Below are positions 17,124 to 24,991 of a stretch of DNA of 58,718 nt, in pieces. Source of the stretch: a virus; IMG/VR virus record IMGVR_UViG_3300025305_000019, positions 1 to 58,718 of that record; one strand, written 5' to 3'. The position numbers and the translations under genes were made by a program. The number at the start of each line of letters is the position of its first letter. The stretch's first letter is position 1. Below the pieces are notes generated by a model. It did not search any database. It saw only the letters and a program-made list of their open reading frames with translations, and was not told the origin of the DNA.

Positions 17124-17365
17124 TTGGTCTTTCCTTCGATCTTGTCGGAGATTTCCTGACACTTCTGCAAATCCTCAAGCAACGCGGTCATTTGCTGTGC
17201 GCGTCCCTGATTGATCTGGAGATATGCAGGCTCGGACTTGATACAATCTGTGCGGCTCTTTTCAACAAGAGCGGCGAACTCATTCAAAAAATCGTGCCAG
17301 TTTTTGGGTGCGGCACGGGCTAGGCGGCTGGCCTTGACGTAGAATTGGTCTTTCGGATTTGGCAT
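17120..17365 (-). CDS. Small helical protein
   Basis: 81 residues. It starts 1 nt into the preceding stop (TGATG) and ends overlapping the scaffold start, so it is translationally coupled on both sides. Mostly helical and charged (ARAAPKNWHDFLNEFAALVE, QQMTALLEDLQKCQEISDKI). No family recognised; a scaffold or portal cofactor is possible from position only. Confidence 0.65.
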   Translation of the reverse strand: MPNPKDQFYVKASRLARAAPKNWHDFLNEFAALVEKSRTDCIKSEPAYLQINQGRAQQMTALLEDLQKCQEISDKIEGKTK

Positions 17366-17535
17366 CAGTACATCCAGTCGTCGCCGGTGTCTTCGACCGG
17401 AGGTTTCTTGGAGTAGTTATTCTGCATACGGGCGGAGACTTCCCCGCCAGTATCGGCACGCTGGCCTCGTGCTAGCTGCTCGGACTTGAGCAACTTGGGG
17501 GTAACCGGGGGCACCCCCTTTGCCTGATCTGCCAT
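17365..17535 (-). CDS. 56-residue hydrophilic protein
   Basis: ATG 17535 to TGA 17365-17367. The protein begins MADQAKGVPPVTPKLLKSEQ and ends DDWMY; it is charged and probably disordered. Its stop overlaps the next ATG (TGATG), which supports reality despite its small size. Its start lies 18 nt beyond palindrome copy 17553. Unknown function. Confidence 0.6.
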   Translation of the reverse strand: MADQAKGVPPVTPKLLKSEQLARGQRADTGGEVSARMQNNYSKKPPVEDTGDDWMY

Positions 17536-17572
17536 GTTGCGTTCCCTTGTTTGTTACCTCGGGAGGTAACGG

Positions 17573-17770
17573 TTATGCCGGGCGAAGCGGCTTGACGGTC
17601 TGCTTACCAAACATCTTGGTAGTGCCGCCCTTCGCCATGCCGCCCGACTTGGAGTGTTCCTGCGAAGAAACACCCGGCTTCTGGGTGCCGGTGAACTGGC
17701 GCTTCATCATCGAAGACTTGCCGCCGCTCACCTTTGCCATGCTGCCGGTGGACTTGACCTTACCTGCCAT
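17573..17770 (-). CDS. 65-residue basic protein
   Basis: ATG 17770 overlaps the portal stop (TGATG), and AGGAGG lies upstream. The sequence is Lys/Ser/Gly/Met-rich (MAGKVKSTGSMAKVSGGKSS) and strongly basic, consistent with a DNA-associated or packaged protein. The frame ends just before palindrome copy 17553. No family recognised. Confidence 0.65.
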   Translation of the reverse strand: MAGKVKSTGSMAKVSGGKSSMMKRQFTGTQKPGVSSQEHSKSGGMAKGGTTKMFGKQTVKPLRPA

Positions 17771-19854
17771 CACTGGCCTCCTGATATGTTGGTCCGTGGA
17801 CCCTGATCGCCCGATGCACCTGTATCCTGCTGACCGCCTTGGGCTTCGCCGCCAGCATCTGCCATACCGGCCTGCTTTGCCTCTTGCATCGAAGCGGCAA
17901 GCTGATCGTCCGGTGGGACAACTCCCTCCCCGTCAAGCCCGATTTCATTCGAGATGGCGCGGAGGATTTTTGCACGGCCCTGAATGCCAATGATCTGTGC
18001 ATCGACAGGATTAGCCGTGATCTGAAGGAACTCCAACTGGCGAGCCCGCTGGGTTTCCCGCTGTACTGCGACGTTCACACCCATAACGCGGATGTTCTCA
18101 TCACCAGTGAGCATACCGCTCGTGTCGGTAAGCATTAGCATTTCGTACAGCCCCGTCAAGGCCGGTTCCATCACATCGCGGTCGATATTGGCCGCGACCG
18201 TCTGGAGCATCTTCGACGCATTGCCCATCAGCATGGCAAGTCCCGACGCTGTTCGGCCTGCGCCGCCACCCGGATTAGCACCCGACATGTGGCGCGGAAT
18301 GGCCGACAGTTCGTCCGCGATCTCGCCCATTCTGGAGTAGATGCCCAGAAGCTCCGAGGCGTTGGACGTAGGCTGGAAGAAGTCGATGGGCTTCTGGGTC
18401 TGTCCACCCGCCATCGCCATGTCACCTTGGACATGCCACCGCTTCCAAGGGTGCATTTCGTTGCCGGTTTCGCCGCCTGCCAGCATGTCATCACGAACCA
18501 CAACCTGCGGTCCCGAGGACATGGACATGTTGTTGCAGAGCGAGCGGAGCGTGGCGTTACTCACCTGCTGGATGTCCGCGAGGATGTCGGGCAAGCCGTT
18601 ACCTACCGGGGTACCGGGCATCTTCTCAAACGAGGTGATGAAGTACGGGTGACGCTTGCGCGGCGATGGCGACAACTGAATTTTGATGATGTAGCGACCG
18701 ATCATCCACGCCTGTACCATGTAGTCGCGGATGGGGTCTGGGATTTCCGTGGCCGTGAAGCCATAATTCTCCATCAGCATCCGGCCTTGCACGTTGCCGT
18801 GGAATTCGAGGCAGGTAATCATCCCCGACACGTTCTGCGTCGGGTTCTCCCGGTTCTCATAGACGGCACGCTCACTATCCTGATTGTCGGTGTTATCGTG
18901 GAGGCCACCCCGCCCGTACTCATCGAGTACCTTGCGGAGATTTTCCTGATTGTATCCCGGCAGGTCGAGCAGGTCGTTAATGTCGGCACGGGTAAGCTGG
19001 CTGCGCTCGATCACAGCCGCGTCCTCGATGTCGTTCACACCCGGCGTCCACCAGATGTCGAATGGCGACACGCGGTTCCAGAACAGGCGGGGCTCCTGCT
19101 TCGTGATCGGGCGTCCACCCTCCCACTTCACCGTGGGCACGATCTTGACGACTGGCCCCTTGATGACGGCGAACGGGAACAGGGGCAGGTCCACAAGGAA
19201 CTCTGCCATCGCCTTGTAGAAGCCGCCGCTATTCAGCAACTCATCAATCTTATCCTGCGCCTGCGCGGCCCGGTTACGGGCGGCTTTCTTCTCTGCTGAC
19301 TTGGCAGCCATGGTAAGCTGCTGCATCCGGTCACGGATGGCCGACGCTGGGACTTGCTGGCCTGCCTGCTGCATCGCAGCCAACTCGCCCTCAACCAGCA
19401 TCATCACCTTCTGCATGATGTCTTCTGGCACGTCAGGGTCAGCCGGGGGATTGATGCCCCACGAGCGATCCGGCGTTAGGTAGATGTCGCGAAGCAGGGA
19501 GGTGGCACCCCGGCATTTCATCGCGATCAAGCGAGCGTAAATCTCGGAGCCACCGAAGGCCCTGATCTCGGCAAGGGTCTGGGCATCGTACTGGCCGTTG
19601 AACGCTCGCAGCGCGTCCATGAGACGAGTTGTCCAGCCCGACGATCCGTTCCGATGGCGCTTGTACTGGTCGAACTTCGTCTGGATGAACTGGGCTACTT
19701 CATCGTAGTTCCGGTCGTTACCTTCCGAGGTAGCGGCTTCTCGGGCCTCATAGTCAGCCCGTTCCTTGGCCGCGATCTGTTCGTTCAACGCCCCACCGGG
19801 GATAACACGAAGGTTCCCGCCACCGATTGCGGCACTCCCTATTGTGTTGGACAT
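17770..19854 (-). CDS. Portal protein
   Basis: 694 residues, the usual size of podovirus portals. Early features are KFDQYKRHRNGSSGWTTRLM and LRDIYLTPDRSWGINPP; the central region has KGPVVKIVPTVKWEGGRPIT and LFWNRVSPFDIWWTPGVNDI, typical of this portal family; the C-terminal crown and barrel are helical and end in a Gln/Gly-rich tail. It is the first gene of the minus-strand structural block and diverges from the terminase genes. Palindrome copies at 18598 and 19717 are in frame. Confidence 0.85.
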   Translation of the reverse strand: MSNTIGSAAIGGGNLRVIPGGALNEQIAAKERADYEAREAATSEGNDRNYDEVAQFIQTKFDQYKRHRNGSSGWTTRLMDALRAFNGQYDAQTLAEIRAFGGSEIYARLIAMKCRGATSLLRDIYLTPDRSWGINPPADPDVPEDIMQKVMMLVEGELAAMQQAGQQVPASAIRDRMQQLTMAAKSAEKKAARNRAAQAQDKIDELLNSGGFYKAMAEFLVDLPLFPFAVIKGPVVKIVPTVKWEGGRPITKQEPRLFWNRVSPFDIWWTPGVNDIEDAAVIERSQLTRADINDLLDLPGYNQENLRKVLDEYGRGGLHDNTDNQDSERAVYENRENPTQNVSGMITCLEFHGNVQGRMLMENYGFTATEIPDPIRDYMVQAWMIGRYIIKIQLSPSPRKRHPYFITSFEKMPGTPVGNGLPDILADIQQVSNATLRSLCNNMSMSSGPQVVVRDDMLAGGETGNEMHPWKRWHVQGDMAMAGGQTQKPIDFFQPTSNASELLGIYSRMGEIADELSAIPRHMSGANPGGGAGRTASGLAMLMGNASKMLQTVAANIDRDVMEPALTGLYEMLMLTDTSGMLTGDENIRVMGVNVAVQRETQRARQLEFLQITANPVDAQIIGIQGRAKILRAISNEIGLDGEGVVPPDDQLAASMQEAKQAGMADAGGEAQGGQQDTGASGDQGPRTNISGGQ

Positions 19855-19911
19855 TTAACAACCTCATGTGTTATCTGATAGTGCCGAAAATCAATTCTCG
19901 CGGGAAACCCC

Positions 19912-20454
19912 ATGTCGAATACCAACAATAGCGCATCCCAAGACGGAAGTATAGACGAGCAAATGCTTAATGTTGCTCGCGACTTTGCCATGGACCTTTA
20001 CGAGCTTCCGGTCATCTTGGCAAGTAGGGGTATCTCGAATGCCGAATGGCAGAAGATGTCGGTTCACCCGCGCTTCCTCCAGTACCTGCGGTCGGAGAAA
20101 GAAGCTTGGAACGCGGCGAGCAACACCGCCGAGCGTACCAAGCTCAAGGCCAGCACCATCATGGAGAACTGGATGCTGACCGCCGCCAAGGAATTGGAGA
20201 GCAAGGGCAACCCCCTCAACCACAAGGTGGAACTCGCCAAGGTGATTGCCAAGATCGCTGGCATGGATAATTCCGGCAAGGATGGCGTGGGTGAAGGTGG
20301 CCGCTTCAAGCTGGTTATCAACATAGGGCAGAGCGATAAGCAGGGCAACGTCACAATCGACACGAATGCCGCTCGCCGCAAGGAAGCCATCACTATCGAC
20401 CACGACGACGATGGGTATGATCCCCTCGTTTCACCGCAAACCATTGATTACTGA
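19912..20454 (+). CDS. terS: Terminase small subunit
   Basis: 180 residues. Helical N-terminal part (DEQMLNVARDFAMDLYELPV, RGISNAEWQKMSVHPRFLQY) is an HTH-like DNA-binding segment seen in small terminases, followed by an oligomerisation helix (TIMENWMLTAAKELESKGNP) and an acidic tail. It opens the packaging operon, divergent from the portal, and is followed by large terminase with an HNH gene inserted between. The palindrome at 20454 begins on its stop codon. Confidence 0.7.
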   Translation: MSNTNNSASQDGSIDEQMLNVARDFAMDLYELPVILASRGISNAEWQKMSVHPRFLQYLRSEKEAWNAASNTAERTKLKASTIMENWMLTAAKELESKGNPLNHKVELAKVIAKIAGMDNSGKDGVGEGGRFKLVINIGQSDKQGNVTIDTNAARRKEAITIDHDDDGYDPLVSPQTIDY

Positions 20455-20471
20455 TTACCTCGGAAGGTAAC
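20454..20471. repeat. Palindrome copy upstream of HNH gene 1
   Basis: ATTACCTCGGAAGGTAAC. Together with the copy at 21012 it brackets the HNH gene exactly, as the copies at 44926 and 45393 bracket the second HNH gene. Confidence 0.85.
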
Positions 20472-20474
20472 GCT

Positions 20475-20525
20475 TGACTATCCCCATGAAACTCGTTAAA
20501 AGGGTTAAATTCATGGAGATAGTCA
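20475..20525 (+). promoter_or_regulatory. Hairpin sequestering the SD and start of HNH gene 1
   Basis: Bases 20475-20490 pair with 20510-20525 over 16 bp with a single mismatch, leaving a 19-nt loop. The right arm contains GGAG and the A of the start codon ATG 20525. If transcribed from upstream, the hairpin would hide the ribosome site, a common way to hold down endonuclease translation. Confidence 0.65.
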
Positions 20526-21028
20526 TGGCAAAATCTTTAGAACAGAAGCGTGCGGATCAGAGGGAAGCAAACAGGCGTTGGCGTGAACGCCAAAAAGAAC
20601 TTGACCCAGATGGGTACAAGGAGAGATGCAAACGTGATAACCGAGCCCAATATGTAAAGAATGCTGAAAAACGGCGGAAGTCTGCATTAGAGTGGCAGAA
20701 AAATAACCCAGAGAGATACAAAGAAAATCTTGATCGCTGGCGTTCCGAGAACCAAGGCCATGTGAATAAAAAGCAGCGTGAAAACTACTTAACCCGTACC
20801 TATGGCATTGACGCTGTTGAGCGTGATGCAATGTTAGAAAAACAAGGTGGTGTTTGTGCTACCTGCGGTACAGATACCCCCGGTGGAAAGTACGGTTGGA
20901 ATGTGGATCATTGCCATTCCAGCAATAAGATACGGGGTATATTATGCCACCAGTGTAATATAACTCTAGGGCTTGTTAAAGATAACCCGGCTACACTTAG
21001 AAATTTAGCCAATTACCTTGAAAGGTAA
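20525..21028 (+). CDS. HNH endonuclease, endonuclease VII-like (copy 1)
   Basis: 167 residues from ATG 20525. The N-terminal 90 residues are very basic and repetitive (DNA-contacting, NUMOD-like helices). The C-terminus has CATCGTDTPGGKYGWNVDHC and GILCHQCNITLGL, a zinc-bound His-Me finger with catalytic DH of the recombination endonuclease VII family. Base composition is clearly more AT-rich than the flanking terminase genes, a sign of recent transfer. It sits between terS and terL, a common homing site. The last codons (YLER-stop) are encoded by palindrome copy 21012. Confidence 0.85.
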   Translation: MAKSLEQKRADQREANRRWRERQKELDPDGYKERCKRDNRAQYVKNAEKRRKSALEWQKNNPERYKENLDRWRSENQGHVNKKQRENYLTRTYGIDAVERDAMLEKQGGVCATCGTDTPGGKYGWNVDHCHSSNKIRGILCHQCNITLGLVKDNPATLRNLANYLER

Positions 21029-21029
21029 C
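21012..21029. repeat. Palindrome copy forming the HNH 1 stop and the terL ribosome site
   Basis: ATTACCTTGAAAGGTAAC. Its TAA ends the HNH gene and its AAAGG lies 10 nt before the terL ATG at 21034. Confidence 0.85.
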
Positions 21030-21033
21030 ACCC

Positions 21034-22434
21034 ATGTCCAGTTCGGGTATGATGTTTGATGCACCACCTACAGTGGCTGCATTCATGCGATCTTCTGCAT
21101 TTGTGCGAATTATCCTCGGCCCTGTCGGCTCGGGTAAATCCACCGGATGCCTTATGGAAGTTATTCGTAGGGCGTGTGAACAGGCTCCGGGGCCTGATGG
21201 TCTGCGACATACTCGGTTCGCCATTGTAAGACAGACGCTCCAGCAGATTAAGCAGACTGTCTTGAAAGAGTTCTACACATGGGTCGCACCTATCACAACT
21301 TTCCGCGTCAGTGAGAACACCATCTACCTCACCTTCGATGACGTTCGGTGTGAAATCCACCTAATCCCACTTGATGATGAAAACGACCAGCGCCGTCTTT
21401 TGAGTATGCAGCTTACGGGGGCATGGTGTAACGAATTCCCAGAGATCGACCCTAACATCATCCCGTCGCTCTGCGGTCGTCTTGGCCGTTACCCCTCTGC
21501 CGCTCAAGGTGGACCCTCGTGGTTCGGCCTCGTCATGGATGGGAACTTTCCCAACGAAGGCGGTCAGTGGCATGAGCTTCTGGAAGACAAGATGCCGGAA
21601 GACTGGGAGCTATACAAGCAGCCCGGTGGTCTGGACGAAGATGCTGAAAACATTGACAATTTGCCCGGTGGGCGTGCCTACTACGAGCGCCTTTCTCGCG
21701 GCCAGTCTGCCGAGTGGGTGCGTCGTTACGTCGATGCCCAGTACGGCAACGATCCGTCTGGCATGGCGGTGTTTCGTGACAGCTTTACGGGCTCATTCCA
21801 TGGCCGGGACAGCATCGACCCCATCCCCGGATTGCCCCTTATCGTGGGGCAGGACTTCGGGCGTGACCCATGGTCGGTCATTTGCCAGCTAGACCATCGT
21901 GGGCGCTTCCTTGTGCTTGAGGAAGTCGAGGGTACCAGCATCGGTCTGGAGCAACACATGCTCCTGAACCTGCGCCCTGCGATCATGCAGAGCCGGTATA
22001 TGAATATGCCAGTCGCCGTCATCGGTGACCCGGCTGGCGTGGCGAAGTCGTCGCACTACGAAGAAACGTCCTTCGACCTGATGAAGCGCGAAGGGTTCAT
22101 GGCCTTCCCGGCACCGACCAACGACATTGATCCCCGGCTACGGGCCATCGAGAAATTCTTGCTGATGCAGGTGGGTGGTGAAGCCGTCTTCCTCGTGGAC
22201 AAGTCCCGCTGCCCGACGATCTACCGGGGGCTCAATGGCTCCTACCGATACACGAAAACGAAAGCGGGTCAGCGTAAGCCGACCCCTGATAAGAACGCCT
22301 ACTCTCACCCCATGGACAGCCTCCAGTATGCGGCTCTCGCAGCGGCTGGCGGTATGGTGGGTGGCGTGATTATGAACCGTCTCAAACGTGATACACGCCC
22401 CCAACAGAATTTCTCTGCGAGGGCGTGGACCTAA
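21034..22434 (+). CDS. terL: Terminase large subunit
   Basis: 466 residues. Walker A GPVGSGKST at residues 29-37 of the ATPase domain; adenine and Walker B-type region LTGAWCNEFPEIDPNIIPSL (Glu as catalytic carboxylate). Nuclease domain with GQDFGRDPWSVI (first Asp), AVIGDPAGVAKS (second) and HPMDSLQYAAL (third), the RNase H-like triad of TerL. It pumps DNA into the prohead with TerS and the portal. Start chosen at ATG 21034, 5 nt after palindrome copy 21012. Confidence 0.92.
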   Translation: MSSSGMMFDAPPTVAAFMRSSAFVRIILGPVGSGKSTGCLMEVIRRACEQAPGPDGLRHTRFAIVRQTLQQIKQTVLKEFYTWVAPITTFRVSENTIYLTFDDVRCEIHLIPLDDENDQRRLLSMQLTGAWCNEFPEIDPNIIPSLCGRLGRYPSAAQGGPSWFGLVMDGNFPNEGGQWHELLEDKMPEDWELYKQPGGLDEDAENIDNLPGGRAYYERLSRGQSAEWVRRYVDAQYGNDPSGMAVFRDSFTGSFHGRDSIDPIPGLPLIVGQDFGRDPWSVICQLDHRGRFLVLEEVEGTSIGLEQHMLLNLRPAIMQSRYMNMPVAVIGDPAGVAKSSHYEETSFDLMKREGFMAFPAPTNDIDPRLRAIEKFLLMQVGGEAVFLVDKSRCPTIYRGLNGSYRYTKTKAGQRKPTPDKNAYSHPMDSLQYAALAAAGGMVGGVIMNRLKRDTRPQQNFSARAWT

Positions 22435-22435
22435 G

Positions 22436-22546
22436 TTACCACACGAGGTAACAAACCATCAGTGCTAGAAAGATAACAAGGATGGCGACGGGCCAACCGA
22501 ACTCGTCGTCATCCTTGAACCTGTTACTTCTTCTCCGGTTTCTCAT
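22436..22546 (-). CDS. 36-residue membrane peptide
   Basis: ATG 22546 lies in the end of the upstream gene with GAGGG before it. The peptide has a basic/acidic head (MRNRRRSNRFKDDDEF) and one hydrophobic helix (PVAILVIFLALMVCYLVW). Its last codons and stop are encoded by palindrome copy 22435. It is the last gene of the minus-strand small-gene operon and stops 1 nt from the terL stop. A holin-like or host-takeover membrane peptide is possible; function unknown. Confidence 0.5.
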   Translation of the reverse strand: MRNRRRSNRFKDDDEFGWPVAILVIFLALMVCYLVW

Positions 22547-23015
22547 CTTCAACCCTCGATTTCTTCAAGGCGGTCATCAGAATACCCAGCTTGCGTATGC
22601 ACCACTCTCGCTGCTCGCCATCGTTCACGTCAGTCCACAGTGTTGTGGAGCCATCAGCGAACGCTCCGAATACCAGTCGGAGGTCTTTAACCCCATCGGT
22701 TATCTTCTTCACGGTGTTGCTCTTTGCCGCCTCGGGGACATTGAACTGCACGCTCGATACCGTACCCGCATCGTCCTTAGCGTCGGCTTTGTCAGGAACC
22801 TCTACCGGCAGCGAGTTACGCCACTCCCCGTTTATACTGTTGGGGCAGTTGGGGTGCGGATGTTTGATGTCGCCGCAGTTGGAACACTCCACCCGACCAT
22901 CAGCGTATAGCTCGAATGTGCGGCATTCGCAACCGCATATGAATACGATGGTGGGGGCCTCCGCTTCCTTACGGGCTTTCTCTTTTGCTGCTGTGAAGTC
23001 TACGATGTCGGTCAT
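22524..23015 (-). CDS. Zinc-finger-containing small protein
   Basis: 163 residues from ATG 23015, directly after the right arm of palindrome 23016 (GAGGTAAC), which provides the SD. Residues 30-55 carry CGCECRTFELYADGRVECSN then CGDIKHPH, a four-Cys zinc-ribbon-like module. The C-terminal part (TSKVKKITDG-like helices, LWTDVNDGEQREWCIRKLGI) is helical. No family recognised. Eighth gene of the operon. Confidence 0.65.
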   Translation of the reverse strand: MTDIVDFTAAKEKARKEAEAPTIVFICGCECRTFELYADGRVECSNCGDIKHPHPNCPNSINGEWRNSLPVEVPDKADAKDDAGTVSSVQFNVPEAAKSNTVKKITDGVKDLRLVFGAFADGSTTLWTDVNDGEQREWCIRKLGILMTALKKSRVEDEKPEKK

Positions 23016-23016
23016 G

Positions 23017-23319
23017 TTACCTCGCGAGGTTACGGAGTGTTTCAGGTCCACCCAGTGAAGCTTCCGCTTCGAGCGCGTACCCCTCGTCGTGTGTCACCCC
23101 GAACTGGTCACACGTTATGGCGAATGCTGCTGCCACCGACATGTACTTCTCGTTGAACCGAAGCTCTTGGGCGAAGACGAGGGGTACTGGCATCTCTCTA
23201 TCGCTCTGGGTGCCCGTGGAGGGGGTCTGGGAGGGCTTCCGGTGGAAGGTGGGTACCCACCCCTCCATACCCGGCCTCATGCGTCCCTTGCCTGCTCTAC
23301 GGCCTCTGTGACGGGTCAT
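23017..23319 (-). CDS. Hypothetical protein
   Basis: 100 residues. ATG 23319 overlaps the upstream stop (ATGA). The N-terminus is Arg/Gly-rich (MTRHRGRRAGKGRMRPGMEG); the C-terminus is acidic and helical and ends NLAR with its stop inside palindrome copy 23016. No motif recognised. Confidence 0.55.
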   Translation of the reverse strand: MTRHRGRRAGKGRMRPGMEGWVPTFHRKPSQTPSTGTQSDREMPVPLVFAQELRFNEKYMSVAAAFAITCDQFGVTHDEGYALEAEASLGGPETLRNLAR

Positions 23320-23474
23320 GCTGCTTCCTCTTTTGGGGCTATAGCGGCCATTGCTCGGTATGCTTCGACCATCCCTTTTCCGGGGCCAAGGCGTGGCAGG
23401 TGGTCACGGCGCAAACAAGCCCAGCCAGCGGCTATCATTTCTGGTGTCACTGGTATTTCCGACTTACCACTCAT
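23316..23474 (-). CDS. 52-residue hypothetical protein
   Basis: ATG 23474 overlaps the upstream stop (ATGA) and the stop overlaps the next start, so coupling is strong. The sequence MSGKSEIPVTPEMIAAGWAC and MVEAYRAMAAIAP resembles short phage proteins with a TPEMIEAG-type motif that occur in many phages of Gram-negative bacteria. Function unknown. Confidence 0.6.
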   Translation of the reverse strand: MSGKSEIPVTPEMIAAGWACLRRDHLPRLGPGKGMVEAYRAMAAIAPKEEAA

Positions 23475-23815
23475 GCTGCTTCCTCTCGCTGCTCGGCTTC
23501 CCGTGCCATTCTTGCCTCGACTGCCGCGATTGCCCTCAAGGCGTCGTCCACCTCTTTGGGGTTCTTCCAAGAGGCTGCCCGGTTCCCCGGCAGGCGAGGG
23601 CCACGTTTCCGCTCGGGCCAGTTCGCACCCTTCAGCCGCCGAATGTGGGCGACTTGGGACACTGTGAACTTGCGGTTGAATTTGCGGCTCATCCGGGAAA
23701 CGATCTCTTTGACCGAGTGCCCTTCGAGCCAGAGCCGCCTAAGTGTGGCGACGTGGTGGGCAGTCCACTGGAAGTTGTTCTTGTGTAGCGGGTGTATGGT
23801 GTACTGATTAGGCAT
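23471..23815 (-). CDS. GcrA-like DNA-binding protein
   Basis: 114 residues from ATG 23815. Residues 16-65 (FQWTAHHVATLRRLWLEGHS and KFTVSQVAHIRRLKG) match the layout of the GcrA cell-cycle regulator: WT...LKxLW.EG.S...I...L... followed by a second helix and HRL-like segment. GcrA controls methylation-dependent transcription in alphaproteobacteria, and phages of these hosts carry homologues. It could redirect host transcription or bind phage sites. Identification is by pattern and moderately sure. Confidence 0.6.
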   Translation of the reverse strand: MPNQYTIHPLHKNNFQWTAHHVATLRRLWLEGHSVKEIVSRMSRKFNRKFTVSQVAHIRRLKGANWPERKRGPRLPGNRAASWKNPKEVDDALRAIAAVEARMAREAEQREEAA

Positions 23816-24311
23816 TGTGCTTGTCCAGTACCTTCCTGATGCGCGTGCAGATGTCGTGTATGTGTTCACGGCTCAAGTGCTGCGCGGCGGTAGCGGGGAA
23901 GCATTCGAGCATCGTGCACACGGCGCGGACATCCACTTCCATCGCGTCCCACTCATCCTTCTCCAAAGTTACCACCGTGGGTAACCGTTTGATCTCCGGG
24001 GTAACGCGCACCTTGTTGATGTCGCCTTGCGTCAGGAACATGAAGTCATCTTCCGTTAGCATGATGTCATAGTTCGGCTTCGTCCGCGCCGACCACATGA
24101 GAGTAACAGCCGTCGCCCTGACCTCATACATGCGGCTGTACTTTTGGGAGAACATGCTGAAGAAGCTACTCAACCGGGTGCGGTCCATGTGCTTTATACA
24201 GTCGTTCGCCTCATGGTAGCGTTCGGACGCCAGACGCTCGACCTCGCTTGAGGGTATGCGGAGCGTTGCCATGGATACGGGGCGGGGAACTTTCGGGGCT
24301 GCTGCGTACAT
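23808..24311 (-). CDS. Hypothetical protein
   Basis: 167 residues from ATG 24311 (TAATG overlap with the previous stop). It has an N-terminal helical segment (SSEVERLASERYHEANDCIK) and a C-terminal helix-rich region with ECFPATAAQHLSREHIHDIC. A palindrome copy (23968) is in frame as LPTVVTLE. No family recognised; soluble and charged. Confidence 0.6.
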   Translation of the reverse strand: MYAAAPKVPRPVSMATLRIPSSEVERLASERYHEANDCIKHMDRTRLSSFFSMFSQKYSRMYEVRATAVTLMWSARTKPNYDIMLTEDDFMFLTQGDINKVRVTPEIKRLPTVVTLEKDEWDAMEVDVRAVCTMLECFPATAAQHLSREHIHDICTRIRKVLDKHNA

Positions 24312-24460
24312 TACTTCCGGCCTTTCTTCTGCGTCGGCTTTGGGCTCAAGTCCTTGTCGGCGTACACCATGCCGTGGAACCGGCGTTTCCAACCTTCCCA
24401 GAACTTCTGCTCGGTGCGGCGGTTATTGGGGTCCAGTACCTGTCGCGCATTTTTTGTCAT
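24311..24460 (-). CDS. 49-residue basic protein
   Basis: ATG 24460 has AGAGAAC upstream; the stop overlaps the next ATG. The peptide MTKNARQVLDPNNRRTEQKF and WEGWKRRFHGM is strongly basic and ends KKGRK. Short basic early proteins of phages often bind host enzymes or nucleic acid; here that is only a possibility. Confidence 0.55.
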   Translation of the reverse strand: MTKNARQVLDPNNRRTEQKFWEGWKRRFHGMVYADKDLSPKPTQKKGRK

Positions 24461-24486
24461 CTGTTCTCTCTTGTTACTTTTGGGGG

Positions 24487-24765
24487 TTACTTCAGCACCC
24501 CGTTGGGAAAGTACCGCTCGGCTATCGCCTTGGGATACCACTTGCGATCTGCCAGAGCGACGATGATCTTGCCCCTTCCACCTGTGAACGATCCAAAGTG
24601 GATGCCCATGCCGTCGCAACCACTACACACTAAGATCGTGTATACCGATCCTATTAGACCATTACCCCTGCATTCGGTGCACCGGGTCGGCTTGTCAGCA
24701 CCTACCAGCATCGCCATCGCCTGTATCTGCTCAAGATACGGCGCGAGATAGTTGTCTTTCAGCAT
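24487..24765 (-). CDS. DnaJ-type zinc-finger protein (copy 1)
   Basis: 92 residues from ATG 24765. It has an N-terminal helix (YLAPYLEQIQAMAMLVGADK) and a CTECRGNGLIGSVYTILVCS-GCDGMG module, two CxxCxGxG-like elements as in the DnaJ cysteine-rich domain. A related module occurs in the protein at 40840-41076. Probably binds zinc; partner unknown. Confidence 0.6.
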   Translation of the reverse strand: MLKDNYLAPYLEQIQAMAMLVGADKPTRCTECRGNGLIGSVYTILVCSGCDGMGIHFGSFTGGRGKIIVALADRKWYPKAIAERYFPNGVLK

Positions 24766-24788
24766 GTCAGGTTCCGGCAGCGAGAGGA

Positions 24789-24926
24789 TTACTTTGTTTC
24801 GGGAAACCAAGTCTCGACCACTTCGAGGCGAGCCTCTAGGGCGTCGATTTGCTTCTCTTGGTCTGCCACTACCAAGCACGCAAGTAGCACCCATACGGCC
24901 AATATAAACATTGTCACTCTGCCCAT
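24789..24926 (-). CDS. 45-residue membrane or lipoprotein-like peptide
   Basis: ATG 24926 is the first start after the promoter at 24991-24963. The peptide MGRVTMFILAVWVLLACLVV is one hydrophobic helix with an LLAC lipobox-like step, followed by an acidic helix (QEKQIDALEARLEVVETWF). A small inner-membrane or lipidated peptide fits; function unknown. Confidence 0.55.
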   Translation of the reverse strand: MGRVTMFILAVWVLLACLVVADQEKQIDALEARLEVVETWFPETK

Positions 24927-24962
24927 TTTACCGTGTTACCTCAAGAAGTTACGTCCATCAAG

Positions 24963-24991
24963 GATATAGGAAGTCTACGCGGGGTTGTCAA
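24963..24991 (-). promoter_or_regulatory. Sigma70-like promoter of the minus-strand small-gene operon
   Basis: TTGACA (24991-24986), 17-bp spacer, TATATC (24968-24963) on the minus strand, 37 nt before ATG 24926. A palindrome copy (24935) lies between promoter and start, in the 5' untranslated region. It shares CTTGACAACC with promoters at 41065 and 46807. Confidence 0.8.
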
